From Selenomonadaceae bacterium (GTDB lineage Bacteria > Bacillota > Negativicutes > Selenomonadales > Selenomonadaceae), in the NCBI GenBank assembly GCA_024698045.1, contig JAILRS010000030.1:1-64000 (forward strand): a DNA stretch of 64,000 nucleotides, read 5' to 3'. Positions 25,999 to 34,959 of the stretch are shown piece by piece. Within the stretch, counting starts at the first letter, position 1; the number at the start of each line of letters is the position of its first letter. The notes under the pieces are model-generated. The model saw only the letters and a list, made by a program, of their open reading frames with translations. It did not search any database and was not told the DNA's origin. Both the position numbers and the translations under genes were made by a program.

Positions 25999-27144
25999 AT
26001 GATTGATGTAGACTTGATTGATTGTTGTTCAAAAGCTTCTTATGAAACATTGCGCACATTGGATAAATCGCTAAATCCCGCAGAGTATTTTTATGCATAT
26101 AATACGTACACTCTTTTGCTGCTCGGATGCTGTTGCACGTATTTAATAGAAAACGGATACAGTGATGATGCACAAAAATTGACTAAAGAAGTAAACAGAT
26201 TTTTTAAAGAAGAATTGCCACTGTCTTTTACGGTATGGGCATACAATGTTTACAACACTCAAAAGCAAATAGATGAAAAAATGTGTAGCGGAGAAGATGT
26301 TTCAACAGGTTATAAAATCAAATGCGGCGACCAAATCGGCAGATATATCTTCAAAGAATATTTAAAAACAAAAGGGTATTTTTTAGTTAAGCTTAAACTA
26401 TACGAAACTTTGGAAGATACTTTAGGGTATCTTTCTCAGATTTGTTTGGAGGAAGAAATAGACACCGATAAAAAATTTTTGAATGAACAAAAGACTTTAT
26501 TTCGCGTTAGTTTTCAAGATATCTCCGGTTATATTCCTTCAATATGGGGCAGCGGACACGAATGGATATGGTTTAAAAAAGCTTGGAACGTTTTAGAAAA
26601 TCAAAAAATGACTTCTTACAGTACACCTTTAGAAATGCGCATTGTTTATCTAAGAGCTTTGACACTAGGCATGATTTATATTGATTTTTGTAAAGTTGCA
26701 ATGGACGAAATCGGCGGATATGAAGATTTACTAGATACCTTTCGATTTGATATAACCGATGAAGGCGAGTTAGGTTTCATTTACGCTAAATTCATGAATA
26801 AAAATGTTTACACGGGATTTAACGATGCAATTTGCGAATTAACCGACAGAGAAAGACCACATATTTTACGCGCTTTATTTAAGGAAATGGATGCTTCTTA
26901 TATAAGTGTCGGCATGTATTGTACCGGCGTCGATTTATCTTTCTTTCGTTATTCTGACGAAGATGATAATGATTGCAATGACATAATGCTATTTGAATTT
27001 GATGACAAAGATGATGAGTATACTTCTTATTGGAACTTAATCGATGAAAATCTTCATGACATTGTCGACAAGTATTTTTTTGAATTAATGTCGGGTTATT
27101 CATGGATTAACGATCAATGGGCGGACAGAATAACTTACATTTAA
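25999..27144 (+). CDS. Unknown protein, accessory region
   Basis: 381 residues; GAGGAG before the ATG. AT-rich compared with neighbours, suggesting transfer. Cys- and aromatic-rich, helical; one hydrophobic stretch near 35-50 (TLLLLGCCCTYLIE) but no signal peptide. The C-terminal third is very acidic (DEDDNDCND, DDKDDEY). No catalytic motif recognised. It stands alone between the divergent ccm-nrf operon and a gene fragment. Confidence 0.6.
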   Translation: MIDVDLIDCCSKASYETLRTLDKSLNPAEYFYAYNTYTLLLLGCCCTYLIENGYSDDAQKLTKEVNRFFKEELPLSFTVWAYNVYNTQKQIDEKMCSGEDVSTGYKIKCGDQIGRYIFKEYLKTKGYFLVKLKLYETLEDTLGYLSQICLEEEIDTDKKFLNEQKTLFRVSFQDISGYIPSIWGSGHEWIWFKKAWNVLENQKMTSYSTPLEMRIVYLRALTLGMIYIDFCKVAMDEIGGYEDLLDTFRFDITDEGELGFIYAKFMNKNVYTGFNDAICELTDRERPHILRALFKEMDASYISVGMYCTGVDLSFFRYSDEDDNDCNDIMLFEFDDKDDEYTSYWNLIDENLHDIVDKYFFELMSGYSWINDQWADRITYI

Positions 27145-27183
27145 TCGATATACTAAAAACATACATACCTTATTTTTGCATGA

Positions 27184-27540
27184 ATTGGCGGCGAAAAAAT
27201 TTTCGGCGAGGCAAAAAGAATCGCGGATAGGACAACAAAACGCCGCGAGGATACTCGAAGAGATACTAGCAAGGTTCTCGAAAATTTCGTCAGAACAAAG
27301 CCGGAAATCATGTCGAGCAGTATGAAAGATTTCGTCAATGTCTTAGATATTCAACGTTTTGACTGTGACCGGAACAACTACAGTAGAAATGCAACAGAAA
27401 AAATAGGTATTGCCGGTCAATTCGCAAAGGCTATAAAAATCACTCTCGATACACCGTTGCTCACTAGAGACGGCAAATTGTATAATAAGTCGGTTCAACC
27501 TGCTCTTAACGCAGGAAATAATATATTGGCTAGGTTTTAA
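27184..27540 (+). pseudogene. Gene fragment lacking a start
   Basis: The frame is open from 27184 (just after a TGA) to TAA 27538-27540 and encodes about 118 residues, starting IGGEKIFGEAKRIADRTTKR and ending NAGNNILARF. The first ATG is at 27310 with no ribosome binding site. The basic, helical content continues smoothly across 27310, so the fragment looks 5'-truncated. Not recognised; possibly remains of a mobile element gene. Confidence 0.35.
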
Positions 27541-27543
27541 ATT

Positions 27544-27831
27544 ATGGCGATAAAATTTAAATGTGATTGTTGCGGCCTATGTTGTCGGCATATCAATCGA
27601 GTTCCGTACCTGAAAGAATTTGATACGGGCAACGGCGTATGTAAATATTTAGACTTGGATACAAATCGCTGTCGAATCTATAAAAACCGTCCCGACATCT
27701 GCAACGTGGAAGTAGGTTACAAAAAGTTTTTTGCGGATAAATACACAGAGGAAGAATATTTGCGAATGAATTACGAGGCATGTGCCCAATTAAAACGCGA
27801 ATACAAAGAAAGTCTTGACGATAAAAGTTAA
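27544..27831 (+). CDS. YkgJ-like Cys-cluster (zinc/iron-binding) protein
   Basis: 95 residues. Cysteines at 7, 9, 10, 13 and 14 (CDCCGLCC), then GVCKYLDLDTNRCRIYKNRPDIC, partly given here, and a late Cys near 82. This is the CxxCC... C...C...RP..C pattern of the YkgJ/Fli-B-like zinc- or iron-chelating family (UPF0153). Members are small cytoplasmic proteins of uncertain role. Only 3 bases after the fragment's stop; the ribosome binding site is weak. A terminator follows. Confidence 0.75.
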   Translation: MAIKFKCDCCGLCCRHINRVPYLKEFDTGNGVCKYLDLDTNRCRIYKNRPDICNVEVGYKKFFADKYTEEEYLRMNYEACAQLKREYKESLDDKS

Positions 27832-27856
27832 GACGATGAACCAAATAAAAATAAAA

Positions 27857-27885
27857 CCCCCCATTATTATTGGGGGAATTTTTTT
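27857..27885. terminator. Bidirectional terminator
   Basis: CCCCC (27858-27862), loop, GGGGG (27872-27876), then AATTTTTTT on the plus strand and GGTTTTATTTTT on the minus strand. It serves both convergent genes. Confidence 0.8.
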
Positions 27886-27898
27886 GCGATAATTTGAC

Positions 27899-29314
27899 TC
27901 ATGAAATTTTTTGCTTCGATATGATTTTGTCGACCGCCTTGTATATTTCGCGGTTCCTGATATCGCTGTTCTCCAGAATTTCCGCGGCATTTTCCCAACT
28001 GATACAGAGGATTAATTTATCGAAATCGACAACATATTCGGCGTATCGGAATATGAAACACCGCCAATAATTTTTCTCCTGTTCGTCAAACAAACGTCTT
28101 TCAAGCAGAGCATAAGTGAAAGTGTTGATATCCAAATAAACGGTATGATTTATAGCTAAATAAACGGGGATATCGATAATATTTTTTTTGACGATTCCGA
28201 TTTGTTTGACGTAGCGTGAACGAGGTACGGCAGTGATATAGGGCTGTTCCGTGTAAAAATATGTTTTCGGCAAATATATTGCCCGATATTTTTCGGCGAT
28301 AATGTTCAGGAAGGAAACGACGGGCGAAGTATCAACACCGCGTCTGCGCAGACCGCTTATTATTTCGGGTACGAAAATATTTACGACATCATGATAAAGC
28401 ATAAAACTTTTATATTCTGGTTTTACCTCGTCGCAGATTGTTTCATATTCGGCGTCTTCGTCCTCTTCGTCCTCATTTTCTATCTTGATGGGATTGAAAA
28501 TTTTTTCTTCGATAGAGTTAAACCAATTTATTTGTAAAAGTTTAAAGCCCTCGAAAATTATTTTCCCGAGGAATTTTTTTAAGTTATCGTCGTCGCAAAA
28601 TGACAGCAGAGCATTTAAAAAACTCGTGCGCTCAATGTAGTAAGCGCGATTGTTTTGGCATTGCTCGAAATTTTCACAGGCATTGCATTCTATGGCGAAA
28701 ACAGAAATATCGCCGTTGTCAACGCATTGAATATCTGTGTAATCATCAATCCTCGTGAAGGGTGTTGTACGTCGTGAAATTTCGTGCTTGGTACGCACTG
28801 CACCGGTTTTGAACGGACAAATGCCTTGAAAAATTATAATCTCGTTTTTGAAAATGCCGCCCGCTGTTTTGAACTGTTTATAGTGAAAAAATCGCGCAGG
28901 TTCGTTGTCCATATCTTTTGCCGTCGTATCGTACGGAAAATCATTTTTGTTACCGCTGCATATGTTGTGCAATTTCAGGATAGACTGATAATAAATTTTG
29001 CAGTAACGCGTATCAACGATATATAAATCGACACGCGCGTTGTGTTTTTTGGCATAGGCGACGTATTTGTTAATCTTTTCGACGGGAAAATGAAAACAAA
29101 AATCGCTGCGGTGCATAAACGACAATCTTATTTGTGTCTTGACTTCGACAAACCAACTTTCACCGCTCTTCTTATCGAAAACGGCAAAATCGACGCGGCT
29201 GCCCTTGCCATCGGGTTGCGGAGTTACTTCATAGCCTTTACTTTCAAGAAATCTTTGTACAACATCCTCGCCTGCTTTACCTTTTAATGCCTCGTAAGAT
29301 CCTTCAACATACAT
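27899..29314 (-). CDS. Protein with N-terminal PD-(D/E)XK-type nuclease domain
   Basis: 471 residues, GGAGG before ATG 29314. Residues 10-110 show the restriction-endonuclease-like fold: Glu16 in GKAGEDVVQRFLESKGYEV, Asp42 in RVDFAVFD, and Glu57-x-Lys59 in WFVEVKTQ. That order (E...D...ExK) is the catalytic core of Holliday-resolvase/restriction-type nucleases. Residues 120-471 are not recognised; a CNACENFEQC cluster (about 223-232) could bind metal, followed by a long acidic stretch. Co-oriented with a 65-residue gene and divergent from an XRE repressor, which suggests a regulated mobile or defence unit. Targets unknown. Confidence 0.65.
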   Translation of the reverse strand: MYVEGSYEALKGKAGEDVVQRFLESKGYEVTPQPDGKGSRVDFAVFDKKSGESWFVEVKTQIRLSFMHRSDFCFHFPVEKINKYVAYAKKHNARVDLYIVDTRYCKIYYQSILKLHNICSGNKNDFPYDTTAKDMDNEPARFFHYKQFKTAGGIFKNEIIIFQGICPFKTGAVRTKHEISRRTTPFTRIDDYTDIQCVDNGDISVFAIECNACENFEQCQNNRAYYIERTSFLNALLSFCDDDNLKKFLGKIIFEGFKLLQINWFNSIEEKIFNPIKIENEDEEDEDAEYETICDEVKPEYKSFMLYHDVVNIFVPEIISGLRRRGVDTSPVVSFLNIIAEKYRAIYLPKTYFYTEQPYITAVPRSRYVKQIGIVKKNIIDIPVYLAINHTVYLDINTFTYALLERRLFDEQEKNYWRCFIFRYAEYVVDFDKLILCISWENAAEILENSDIRNREIYKAVDKIISKQKIS

Positions 29315-29351
29315 AAATTATTCCTCCGTCAAACATTTTCGCAACCGCCGA

Positions 29352-29549
29352 TTATTTTCTGCGCCGTTGATTCTGCGATAGTTTACTCGCTTTCGTCTGC
29401 GCGGATTGTTTGTCGTCGTCTTTGGTCACGCTGTAGAGCGGAACTATGTTTTTGATAAAGTTCAGAATAAAATCGCGCATCTTTTCGTTAATCGTCACAA
29501 AGGCGCTGATGACGGAGCTGACTTGCTGATATTTTCTGGAATCAGTCAT
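29352..29549 (-). CDS. Small protein (65 residues) upstream of the nuclease gene
   Basis: Starts at ATG 29549 after AAAGGGATGATT. Residues 10-40 form an amphipathic helix (SVISAFVTINEKMRDFILNF), and the tail is basic (SQNQRRRK). It is the first gene behind the repressed divergent promoter (29580-29608), with the nuclease gene 37 bases downstream. Its position fits an antitoxin-like or DNA-binding accessory. Function unknown. Confidence 0.5.
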   Translation of the reverse strand: MTDSRKYQQVSSVISAFVTINEKMRDFILNFIKNIVPLYSVTKDDDKQSAQTKASKLSQNQRRRK

Positions 29550-29566
29550 ATAATCATCCCTTTAAA

Positions 29567-29608
29567 TAGAATTTATCATATTCTAAAATGTTTATTTCCT
29601 AAAGTCAA
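29567..29608 (-). promoter_or_regulatory. Promoter with operator over its -10 element
   Basis: Minus-strand promoter TTGACT (29603-29608), 17-nt spacer, TAGAAT (29580-29585). The -10 is one arm of the inverted repeat TAGAAT-N7-ATTCTA (29567-29585). A further TAGAAT half-site lies at 29671-29676, just before the repressor gene. This is what repression by the divergent XRE protein would look like. Confidence 0.6.
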
Positions 29609-29693
29609 TACTGAAAAAGGAATATAGCCTTAATGGCTTCTTGACAAAATCCTATTTGAAAATTAATTTTTAGAATAAAAAGGAGGTGATAAC

Positions 29694-30209
29694 ATGACAA
29701 CAGGAGAGAGAATAGAACTGTTAATAAAAGAACTTAAACTAAAGAAAGTAGAATTTGCGGCAATGGTAGAAATAGACCAGTCATATGTAACAAAAATTAT
29801 CAAGGGTGTAGGCAAGGTAAGTCCGCGACTTTTGGAAACTATAAGTCAAAAATTCGGTGTACGACGTGAATGGTTAGAGACGGGCAATGGCGAAATGTAT
29901 AAAGATGTTGACAGCGCTATGATTGACAGATTGGAAAAGCAATATCGTTTAACCGCGCAGAGCAGAGAATTTATAGAAAACTTTCTGAAACTGCCTTCGG
30001 ATGTACGAGATTTATTGGCAAGAGCGATAAAACAATTGGCAAAGGAATATCCGCGAAAACCCGACAGCGCATTAACGGCAGAAGAAAAACGCGCGATAAT
30101 GAATGCAGAACTTGATGCAGAAGCCGCCGCCGAAAAAAGGGAACAAACGTCGTCAGTTTCCATTATTTCAAGTGGATTATCAAAAAAATTAAATAAACAC
30201 TCCCGATAA
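29694..30209 (+). CDS. XRE-family (CI-like) transcriptional repressor
   Basis: 171 residues with a perfect AAGGAGGTGAT ribosome binding site. N-terminal helix-turn-helix: KKVEFAAMVEIDQSYVTKII (about 17-36), then GKVSPRLLETISQKFGVRREWLETGNGEMY, partly given. The 'REWL..G.GEM' ending is typical of phage-type repressors. C-terminal helical region, no peptidase (S24) domain. A TTGACA at 29641-29646 may be its -35. Divergent from the 65-residue gene and nuclease gene, which it probably controls. Confidence 0.8.
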   Translation: MTTGERIELLIKELKLKKVEFAAMVEIDQSYVTKIIKGVGKVSPRLLETISQKFGVRREWLETGNGEMYKDVDSAMIDRLEKQYRLTAQSREFIENFLKLPSDVRDLLARAIKQLAKEYPRKPDSALTAEEKRAIMNAELDAEAAAEKREQTSSVSIISSGLSKKLNKHSR

Positions 30210-30229
30210 AGCGAACGAAAAATTTTTTA

Positions 30230-30256
30230 AAGGTGGTCTGTCGACACCTTTTTATT
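30230..30256 (+). terminator. Terminator of the XRE gene
   Basis: AAGGTG (30231-30236), loop, CACCTT (30246-30251), then TTTTATTTTTT. Confidence 0.75.
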
Positions 30257-30318
30257 TTTTGCTGTCGGGATAATGCCGAAATCAATTTATCGACGATAAT
30301 AAGTTGTGCAGAGGTCAG

Positions 30319-30354
30319 AAAAATAAAAAACCTCCTCGACGAATCGGGGAGGTT
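30319..30354 (-). terminator. Terminator of glyQS
   Basis: AACCTCC and GGAGGTT arms (30329-30354) with an 11-12 base loop, followed on the minus strand by TTTTTTATTTTTC, 26 bases after the glyS stop. Confidence 0.8.
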
Positions 30355-30379
30355 GATTTTTTGTGGGAGAGAAAATTTT

Positions 30380-32440
30380 TTACTGCTGAACGATTTTACC
30401 GAAGTCGGCGACCTTGGCAATCAAATCGTCAATGGATTTCAAAAGCGCAAGCCTATTCGCTCTGATTGCCGCATCTTCGTCCATGACCATAACCGAATCA
30501 AAAAAGCCGTCGATAGGTGCAGAAAGTTTCTTAAGAATTTCAAGTGCACCCAAATAATCTTTTTTAGCAATGAGTTCGTCGGCGGCAACCTTAATCGCCT
30601 CAAATGCGCGGAACAAAACTTTTTCGGCATCCAAAGTGAAAAGACTTTCGGTCATCTTCGCGGATTCGGCTTTCTTCGCCAAATTGCTCACACGTACGAA
30701 AGATTGAATAGTCTTTGTAATTTCCGGTTCGCCCAAAAATTGTTCAACGGCGGTAGCTTTGAGCGTGACGGCAAAAATATCGTCAATGTCACTTTGTACG
30801 GCGTCAATCACATCATAGCGCGTGGAAGTCGACAGAACATTTTTTACGCGCAGACGCATGAAGTCCGCAACATCCTGTTGAATTTTATCGCGCCCGACAG
30901 CATCGTTAATCTTGAGCAAATCCATAGCGGTATTAACGATATCACTAATCGACAGTGACCAACGCGCGGAAGTGAGCAGATTGACAATGCCCAAGGCTTG
31001 ACGGCGAAGAGCAAAAGGATCTTGCGAACCCGTCGGCACCAAACCGCGACTGAATGTCGCGACGATATTGTCAATTTTATCGGCAATGCTCAAAATTTTT
31101 CCGGCAACGGTTTTGGGCTGTCCGTCCCCTGCGAATCTGGGCATGTAGTGTTCATCAATCGCCGCGCAGACTTCGGGCGTTTCGCCGTCCAATTTTGCGT
31201 ATTCGCGACCCATAACGCCCTGAAGTTCGGTGAATTCGGTAACCATGCCCGTAACCAAATCGGCTTTGGATAATTCGGCGGCACGTATCGCGTCAACTTT
31301 TTCTTGACCGCTGATTTTCAACGCGTCCGCAATTTTTTCCGCCAACTTCATTAAGCGATTTGTCTTTTCGTAAACGGATCCGCGACCTTCTTGAAAGACA
31401 ACCGTCTTTAATTTGTCGCGGTGCGCAGCCAAACTCTTTTTGCGGTCTTCCTTGAAGAAAAATTGTGCGTCCTCAAGTCTGGCTTTCAAAACTCTTTCGT
31501 TACCGTGTTGAACGATATCAAGATATTCTTTGCCGCCGTTGCGAATCGTGATGAAAAGCGGCATCAATTGTCCGTCGGCACTCTTCACGGGGAAATATCT
31601 TTGATGATCTCTCATGGGAGTTATGACGGCTTCGGCGGGGAGCGAAAGATATTTCGTTTCAAATTCGCCGATAAGCGCTGTGGGATATTCAACCAAATAT
31701 AAAACTTCTTCGAGTAAATCATCGGTAATTTCGGCGATACCGTTTTTAGACGCGGCAACTTCCTTTATCTGCCCGACAATCATATCGCGGCGGCGCATTT
31801 GGTCGACTATAACAAAATTCTTTTCGCAGGCGGAAACATAATCATCTGCGGCGGCAATCTCAAAATCGCCCGTACCGAGGAATCTGTGACCGCGCGAAGT
31901 TCTGCCGCTGTTGACATTTGCCACGGTGAACGGAATAACATCGGCTCCGAAAAGCGCGACAATCCAACGTAAGGGACGAATGAATTTGAAATCCAAATTG
32001 CCCCAACGCATATTATTCGGGAAACTCAAATCGCAAATAATTTTCGGTAGGAGTGTCGCAAAAATTTCGGCGGAAGATTTGCCCTGCTCGCGAATGACCG
32101 CGTAAATATATCCGTCGCGCGTGATTAAATCTTCGGGATTAACTTTTTGTCCGCGTGCGAAACCTATCGCCGCCTTTGACGGTTTACCTTCCGCATCAAA
32201 CGCAATTTTGACCGAAGGTCCTCTCTTTTCGTCCTCTACATCAGCCTGATTAACGGCAACATCCTCGACGATTAACGCCAATCTGCGCGGAGTGCCCAGT
32301 GTCTGAATTTTGCCGAAGGTGATACGCGAATCGTTGAGATTTTTTTCGGCAAGCGATTTTAATTGATTCAAGATAGCCGGCATTGCATGTGCGGGAATTT
32401 CTTCGGTGCCGATTTCCAACAGTAATTTTTTCGTATCCAT
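30380..32440 (-). CDS. glyS: Glycyl-tRNA synthetase beta subunit
   Basis: 686 residues, usual length. The beta chain of the bacterial alpha2beta2 enzyme that charges tRNA-Gly. Starts [20 protein letters not shown] (the IGTEE block is typical), contains MRDHQRYFPV and a C-terminal anticodon-binding (DALR-type) helical domain. ATG 32440 overlaps the glyQ stop by one base (TAATG) and has GGAGGTG 8 bases upstream. Longer in-frame starts lie inside glyQ and are not used. Confidence 0.96.
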   Translation of the reverse strand: MDTKKLLLEIGTEEIPAHAMPAILNQLKSLAEKNLNDSRITFGKIQTLGTPRRLALIVEDVAVNQADVEDEKRGPSVKIAFDAEGKPSKAAIGFARGQKVNPEDLITRDGYIYAVIREQGKSSAEIFATLLPKIICDLSFPNNMRWGNLDFKFIRPLRWIVALFGADVIPFTVANVNSGRTSRGHRFLGTGDFEIAAADDYVSACEKNFVIVDQMRRRDMIVGQIKEVAASKNGIAEITDDLLEEVLYLVEYPTALIGEFETKYLSLPAEAVITPMRDHQRYFPVKSADGQLMPLFITIRNGGKEYLDIVQHGNERVLKARLEDAQFFFKEDRKKSLAAHRDKLKTVVFQEGRGSVYEKTNRLMKLAEKIADALKISGQEKVDAIRAAELSKADLVTGMVTEFTELQGVMGREYAKLDGETPEVCAAIDEHYMPRFAGDGQPKTVAGKILSIADKIDNIVATFSRGLVPTGSQDPFALRRQALGIVNLLTSARWSLSISDIVNTAMDLLKINDAVGRDKIQQDVADFMRLRVKNVLSTSTRYDVIDAVQSDIDDIFAVTLKATAVEQFLGEPEITKTIQSFVRVSNLAKKAESAKMTESLFTLDAEKVLFRAFEAIKVAADELIAKKDYLGALEILKKLSAPIDGFFDSVMVMDEDAAIRANRLALLKSIDDLIAKVADFGKIVQQ

Positions 32441-33327
32441 TACGCTTTCACCTCCGCGGATTTTTTTAACAGAGGATAGCCGAGCTTTTCGCGCTGTTGC
32501 AGATAAACTTCGGCGCACATACGAGCCAATTTACGGACACGCCCGATAAATGCCGTACGTTCGCTCACGCTTATCGCTCCTCTTGCATCCAACAAATTGA
32601 ATGTGTGCGAACATTTCAACACGTAATCATAGGCAGGATGAACGTAACCGAGTTTTATGACGCGTACGGCCTCCGCCTCGTATTTATCAAACAAATCAAA
32701 CAGTAAATTTTCGTCGCTCAAATCAAACGCGTAACTTGATTGCTCAAACTCATTTTGATGGAAAACATCGCCGTAGGTGACACCGGGTGCCCACTCGACA
32801 TCGTAAACATTTTCGACGCCTTGAATGTACATCGCCAAACGTTCCAAACCGTAAGTAATTTCCACGGCGACGGGCTTGATATCTTGACTGCCTACCTGTT
32901 GAAAATATGTAAACTGAGTAATTTCCATACCATCGAGCCAAACTTCCCAACCGAGACCCCACGCGCCCAAAGTCGGCGATTCCCAGTTATCCTCAACAAA
33001 TCTGATATCGTGTTTGGCGGCCTCAATGCCAATCGCGGCAAGACTATCCAAATAAAGTTCTTGAATGTTATCGGGCGACGGTTTCATGATTAATTGCAGT
33101 TGATGATGTTGATACAGACGATTGGGATTATCGCCGTAACGACCGTCCGCCGGTCTGCGCGACGGCTCTGTATATGCAACGTTCCAAGGCTCCGGACCGA
33201 GTACGCGCAAAAACGTAAACGGATTCATAGTGCCTGCGCCTTTTTCCACGTCGTAGGGTTCTGCCAATATGCAACCTTTATCCGCCCAAAATTTTTGCAG
33301 GGCGAAAATTAATTCTTGATATCTCAA
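32440..33327 (-). CDS. glyQ: Glycyl-tRNA synthetase alpha subunit
   Basis: 295 residues from TTG 33327, with AAGGAGG 8 bases upstream; an in-frame TTG at 33354 lies at the expected transcription start and cannot serve. Class II synthetase catalytic chain with [40 protein letters not shown], and [12 protein letters not shown]. The chain carries the adenylation site and pairs with GlyS. Promoter at 33360-33388 leaves a leader of about 26 bases. Confidence 0.96.
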   Translation of the reverse strand: MRYQELIFALQKFWADKGCILAEPYDVEKGAGTMNPFTFLRVLGPEPWNVAYTEPSRRPADGRYGDNPNRLYQHHQLQLIMKPSPDNIQELYLDSLAAIGIEAAKHDIRFVEDNWESPTLGAWGLGWEVWLDGMEITQFTYFQQVGSQDIKPVAVEITYGLERLAMYIQGVENVYDVEWAPGVTYGDVFHQNEFEQSSYAFDLSDENLLFDLFDKYEAEAVRVIKLGYVHPAYDYVLKCSHTFNLLDARGAISVSERTAFIGRVRKLARMCAEVYLQQREKLGYPLLKKSAEVKA

Positions 33328-33359
33328 GCGAGCGACCTCCTTAGTCAAATTCAAAACCT

Positions 33360-33388
33360 GTTATAGCAAAAGGCAGTAGCAATGTCAA
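33360..33388 (-). promoter_or_regulatory. Promoter of glyQS
   Basis: TTGACA (33383-33388), 17-nt spacer, TATAAC (33360-33365) on the minus strand: a near-consensus promoter. Its closeness to the start codon excludes a T-box leader. Confidence 0.75.
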
Positions 33389-33404
33389 ATTGAGACAAGT
33401 CGCG

Positions 33405-33436
33405 AAAATAAAAACGCCGAGACATTTAATCTCGGC
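33405..33436 (-). terminator. Terminator of the tRNA-Ala gene
   Basis: GCCGAGA-loop-TCTCGGC (33416-33436), then GTTTTTATTTTC on the minus strand, 16 bases after the tRNA 3' end. Confidence 0.85.
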
Positions 33437-33451
33437 AGTTAATTTCAAAAT

Positions 33452-33527
<76 letters not shown>

Positions 33528-33538
33528 AAAACGTGGTT

Positions 33539-33567
33539 ATATTAAATCATTTGCCGCAGCTTGTCAA
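33539..33567 (-). promoter_or_regulatory. Promoter of tRNA-Ala
   Basis: TTGACA (33562-33567), 17-nt spacer, TAATAT (33539-33544), ending 11 bases before the tRNA 5' end. Confidence 0.6.
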
Positions 33568-33711
33568 CAAAAATTTTAGCCGTCGAAATTACTGGCGACG
33601 CGTGTCGTCAATCTGTTGAATTGGCGAAACATTTTGCGTATAATATTTTTTTCGCAAAGAACAACAGAAAGGCGGTGGCAGGCGCGGAAAGTTTTAGCTG
33701 CGCCGATTCCG

Positions 33712-34959
33712 ATGACAACATTTAATTTATCGCAACAACTGATTGATTTGAAAAGGGAAGTGTTAAAGAAAGTCGCCGATAATTTTCGGCATGTGGAAGA
33801 AGTTTCGGAGATAAATACGTTGAAAGTTTTATCGGCAATGCAGAGGCTGAAAGTATCCGACGCGCATTTTAAAACCTCCACGGGCTACGCTTACGGCGAT
33901 ATCGGGCGCGAAAAGCTCGACGAATTATTTGCGGACATTTTCTGCGCAGAATCGGCATTGGTACGCACGCAATTTGTTTCGGGTACACATGCACTGGCTA
34001 CCGCACTTTTCGGTATTCTTCGCCCGAATGATGAATTAGTTTCGCTGACGGGTGCGCCCTACGATACTTTGCAGACGGTTATCGGTCATGCACATCCCTC
34101 GAAAGGTTCGCTTAAGGAGTTCGGAGTAAATTACCGCGAATTAAATCTTGTTGACGGCAAAGTTGACATTGATGCGATTAAAAATTTCATCACGCCCAAA
34201 ACGCGGTTGGCAATGATTCAGAGATCTCGAGGCTACTCAATGCGCGACCCGTTAACGACGGAAGATATCGGGAAAATCTGCGCGGCGGTTAAGGAAGTCA
34301 ATCCGAATTGTATTACGTTCGTCGATAACTGTTACGGCGAATTTGTCGAAACACGCGAGCCGATTGAAGTAGGTGCGGATATTGCGGCAGGCAGTTTGAT
34401 AAAAAATATCGGCGGCGGATTGGCTCCCACAGGCGGATATATTGTCGGCAAAAGTGATTTGATTGAGTTGTCGTCATACAGATTGACAGCCCCGGGCATG
34501 GGTAACGAATTGGGCGCAAGTTTGGGTACTCCGCGGTTACTGTATCAAGGATTGTTTGTCGCGCCTCACGTGACCGCACAGGCGTTGAAAGGGGCAATTT
34601 TTGCGGCAGGAATCTTTGACGGATTAGGCTATGTGACAAGTCCTCTGCCCGAAGCAAAACGCGGCGATATAATTCAGGCGGTTGAATTGCGTTCGGCGGA
34701 AAAGTTGATAAAGTTTTGTCGAGCAATACAAGCTTTTTCGCCCGTGGATTCGTTTGCCGCGCCCGAGCCTTGGGATATGCCCGGCTACGAAGACAAAGTC
34801 ATCATGGCGGCAGGAACATTTGTTCAAGGAGCGTCGATTGAATTATCGGCAGATGCTCCCTTGCGCGAACCTTATGCAGTTTATCTGCAAGGCGGTTTGA
34901 CTTTCGAGCATGCGGCAATCGGAATTTTATCGGCGGCGCAGGAAATTTTAGCCGAATGA
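33712..34959 (+). CDS. YnbB-like PLP enzyme (methionine gamma-lyase family, COG4100)
   Basis: 415 residues from ATG 33712; the frame is open from 33616 but the family begins about 50 residues before the SDAHF block, which fits 33712. No clear ribosome binding site, so the start is uncertain. Fold-type I aminotransferase-like enzyme: STGYAYGDIGR, FVSGTHALATALFGILRPND, FVDNCYGEFVE (the Asp for PLP), and SLIKNIGGGLAPTGGYIVG with the Schiff-base Lys. Annotated elsewhere as methionine gamma-lyase family or aluminium resistance protein; the substrate is not established. Overlaps the next gene by ATGA. Confidence 0.85.
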   Translation: MTTFNLSQQLIDLKREVLKKVADNFRHVEEVSEINTLKVLSAMQRLKVSDAHFKTSTGYAYGDIGREKLDELFADIFCAESALVRTQFVSGTHALATALFGILRPNDELVSLTGAPYDTLQTVIGHAHPSKGSLKEFGVNYRELNLVDGKVDIDAIKNFITPKTRLAMIQRSRGYSMRDPLTTEDIGKICAAVKEVNPNCITFVDNCYGEFVETREPIEVGADIAAGSLIKNIGGGLAPTGGYIVGKSDLIELSSYRLTAPGMGNELGASLGTPRLLYQGLFVAPHVTAQALKGAIFAAGIFDGLGYVTSPLPEAKRGDIIQAVELRSAEKLIKFCRAIQAFSPVDSFAAPEPWDMPGYEDKVIMAAGTFVQGASIELSADAPLREPYAVYLQGGLTFEHAAIGILSAAQEILAE

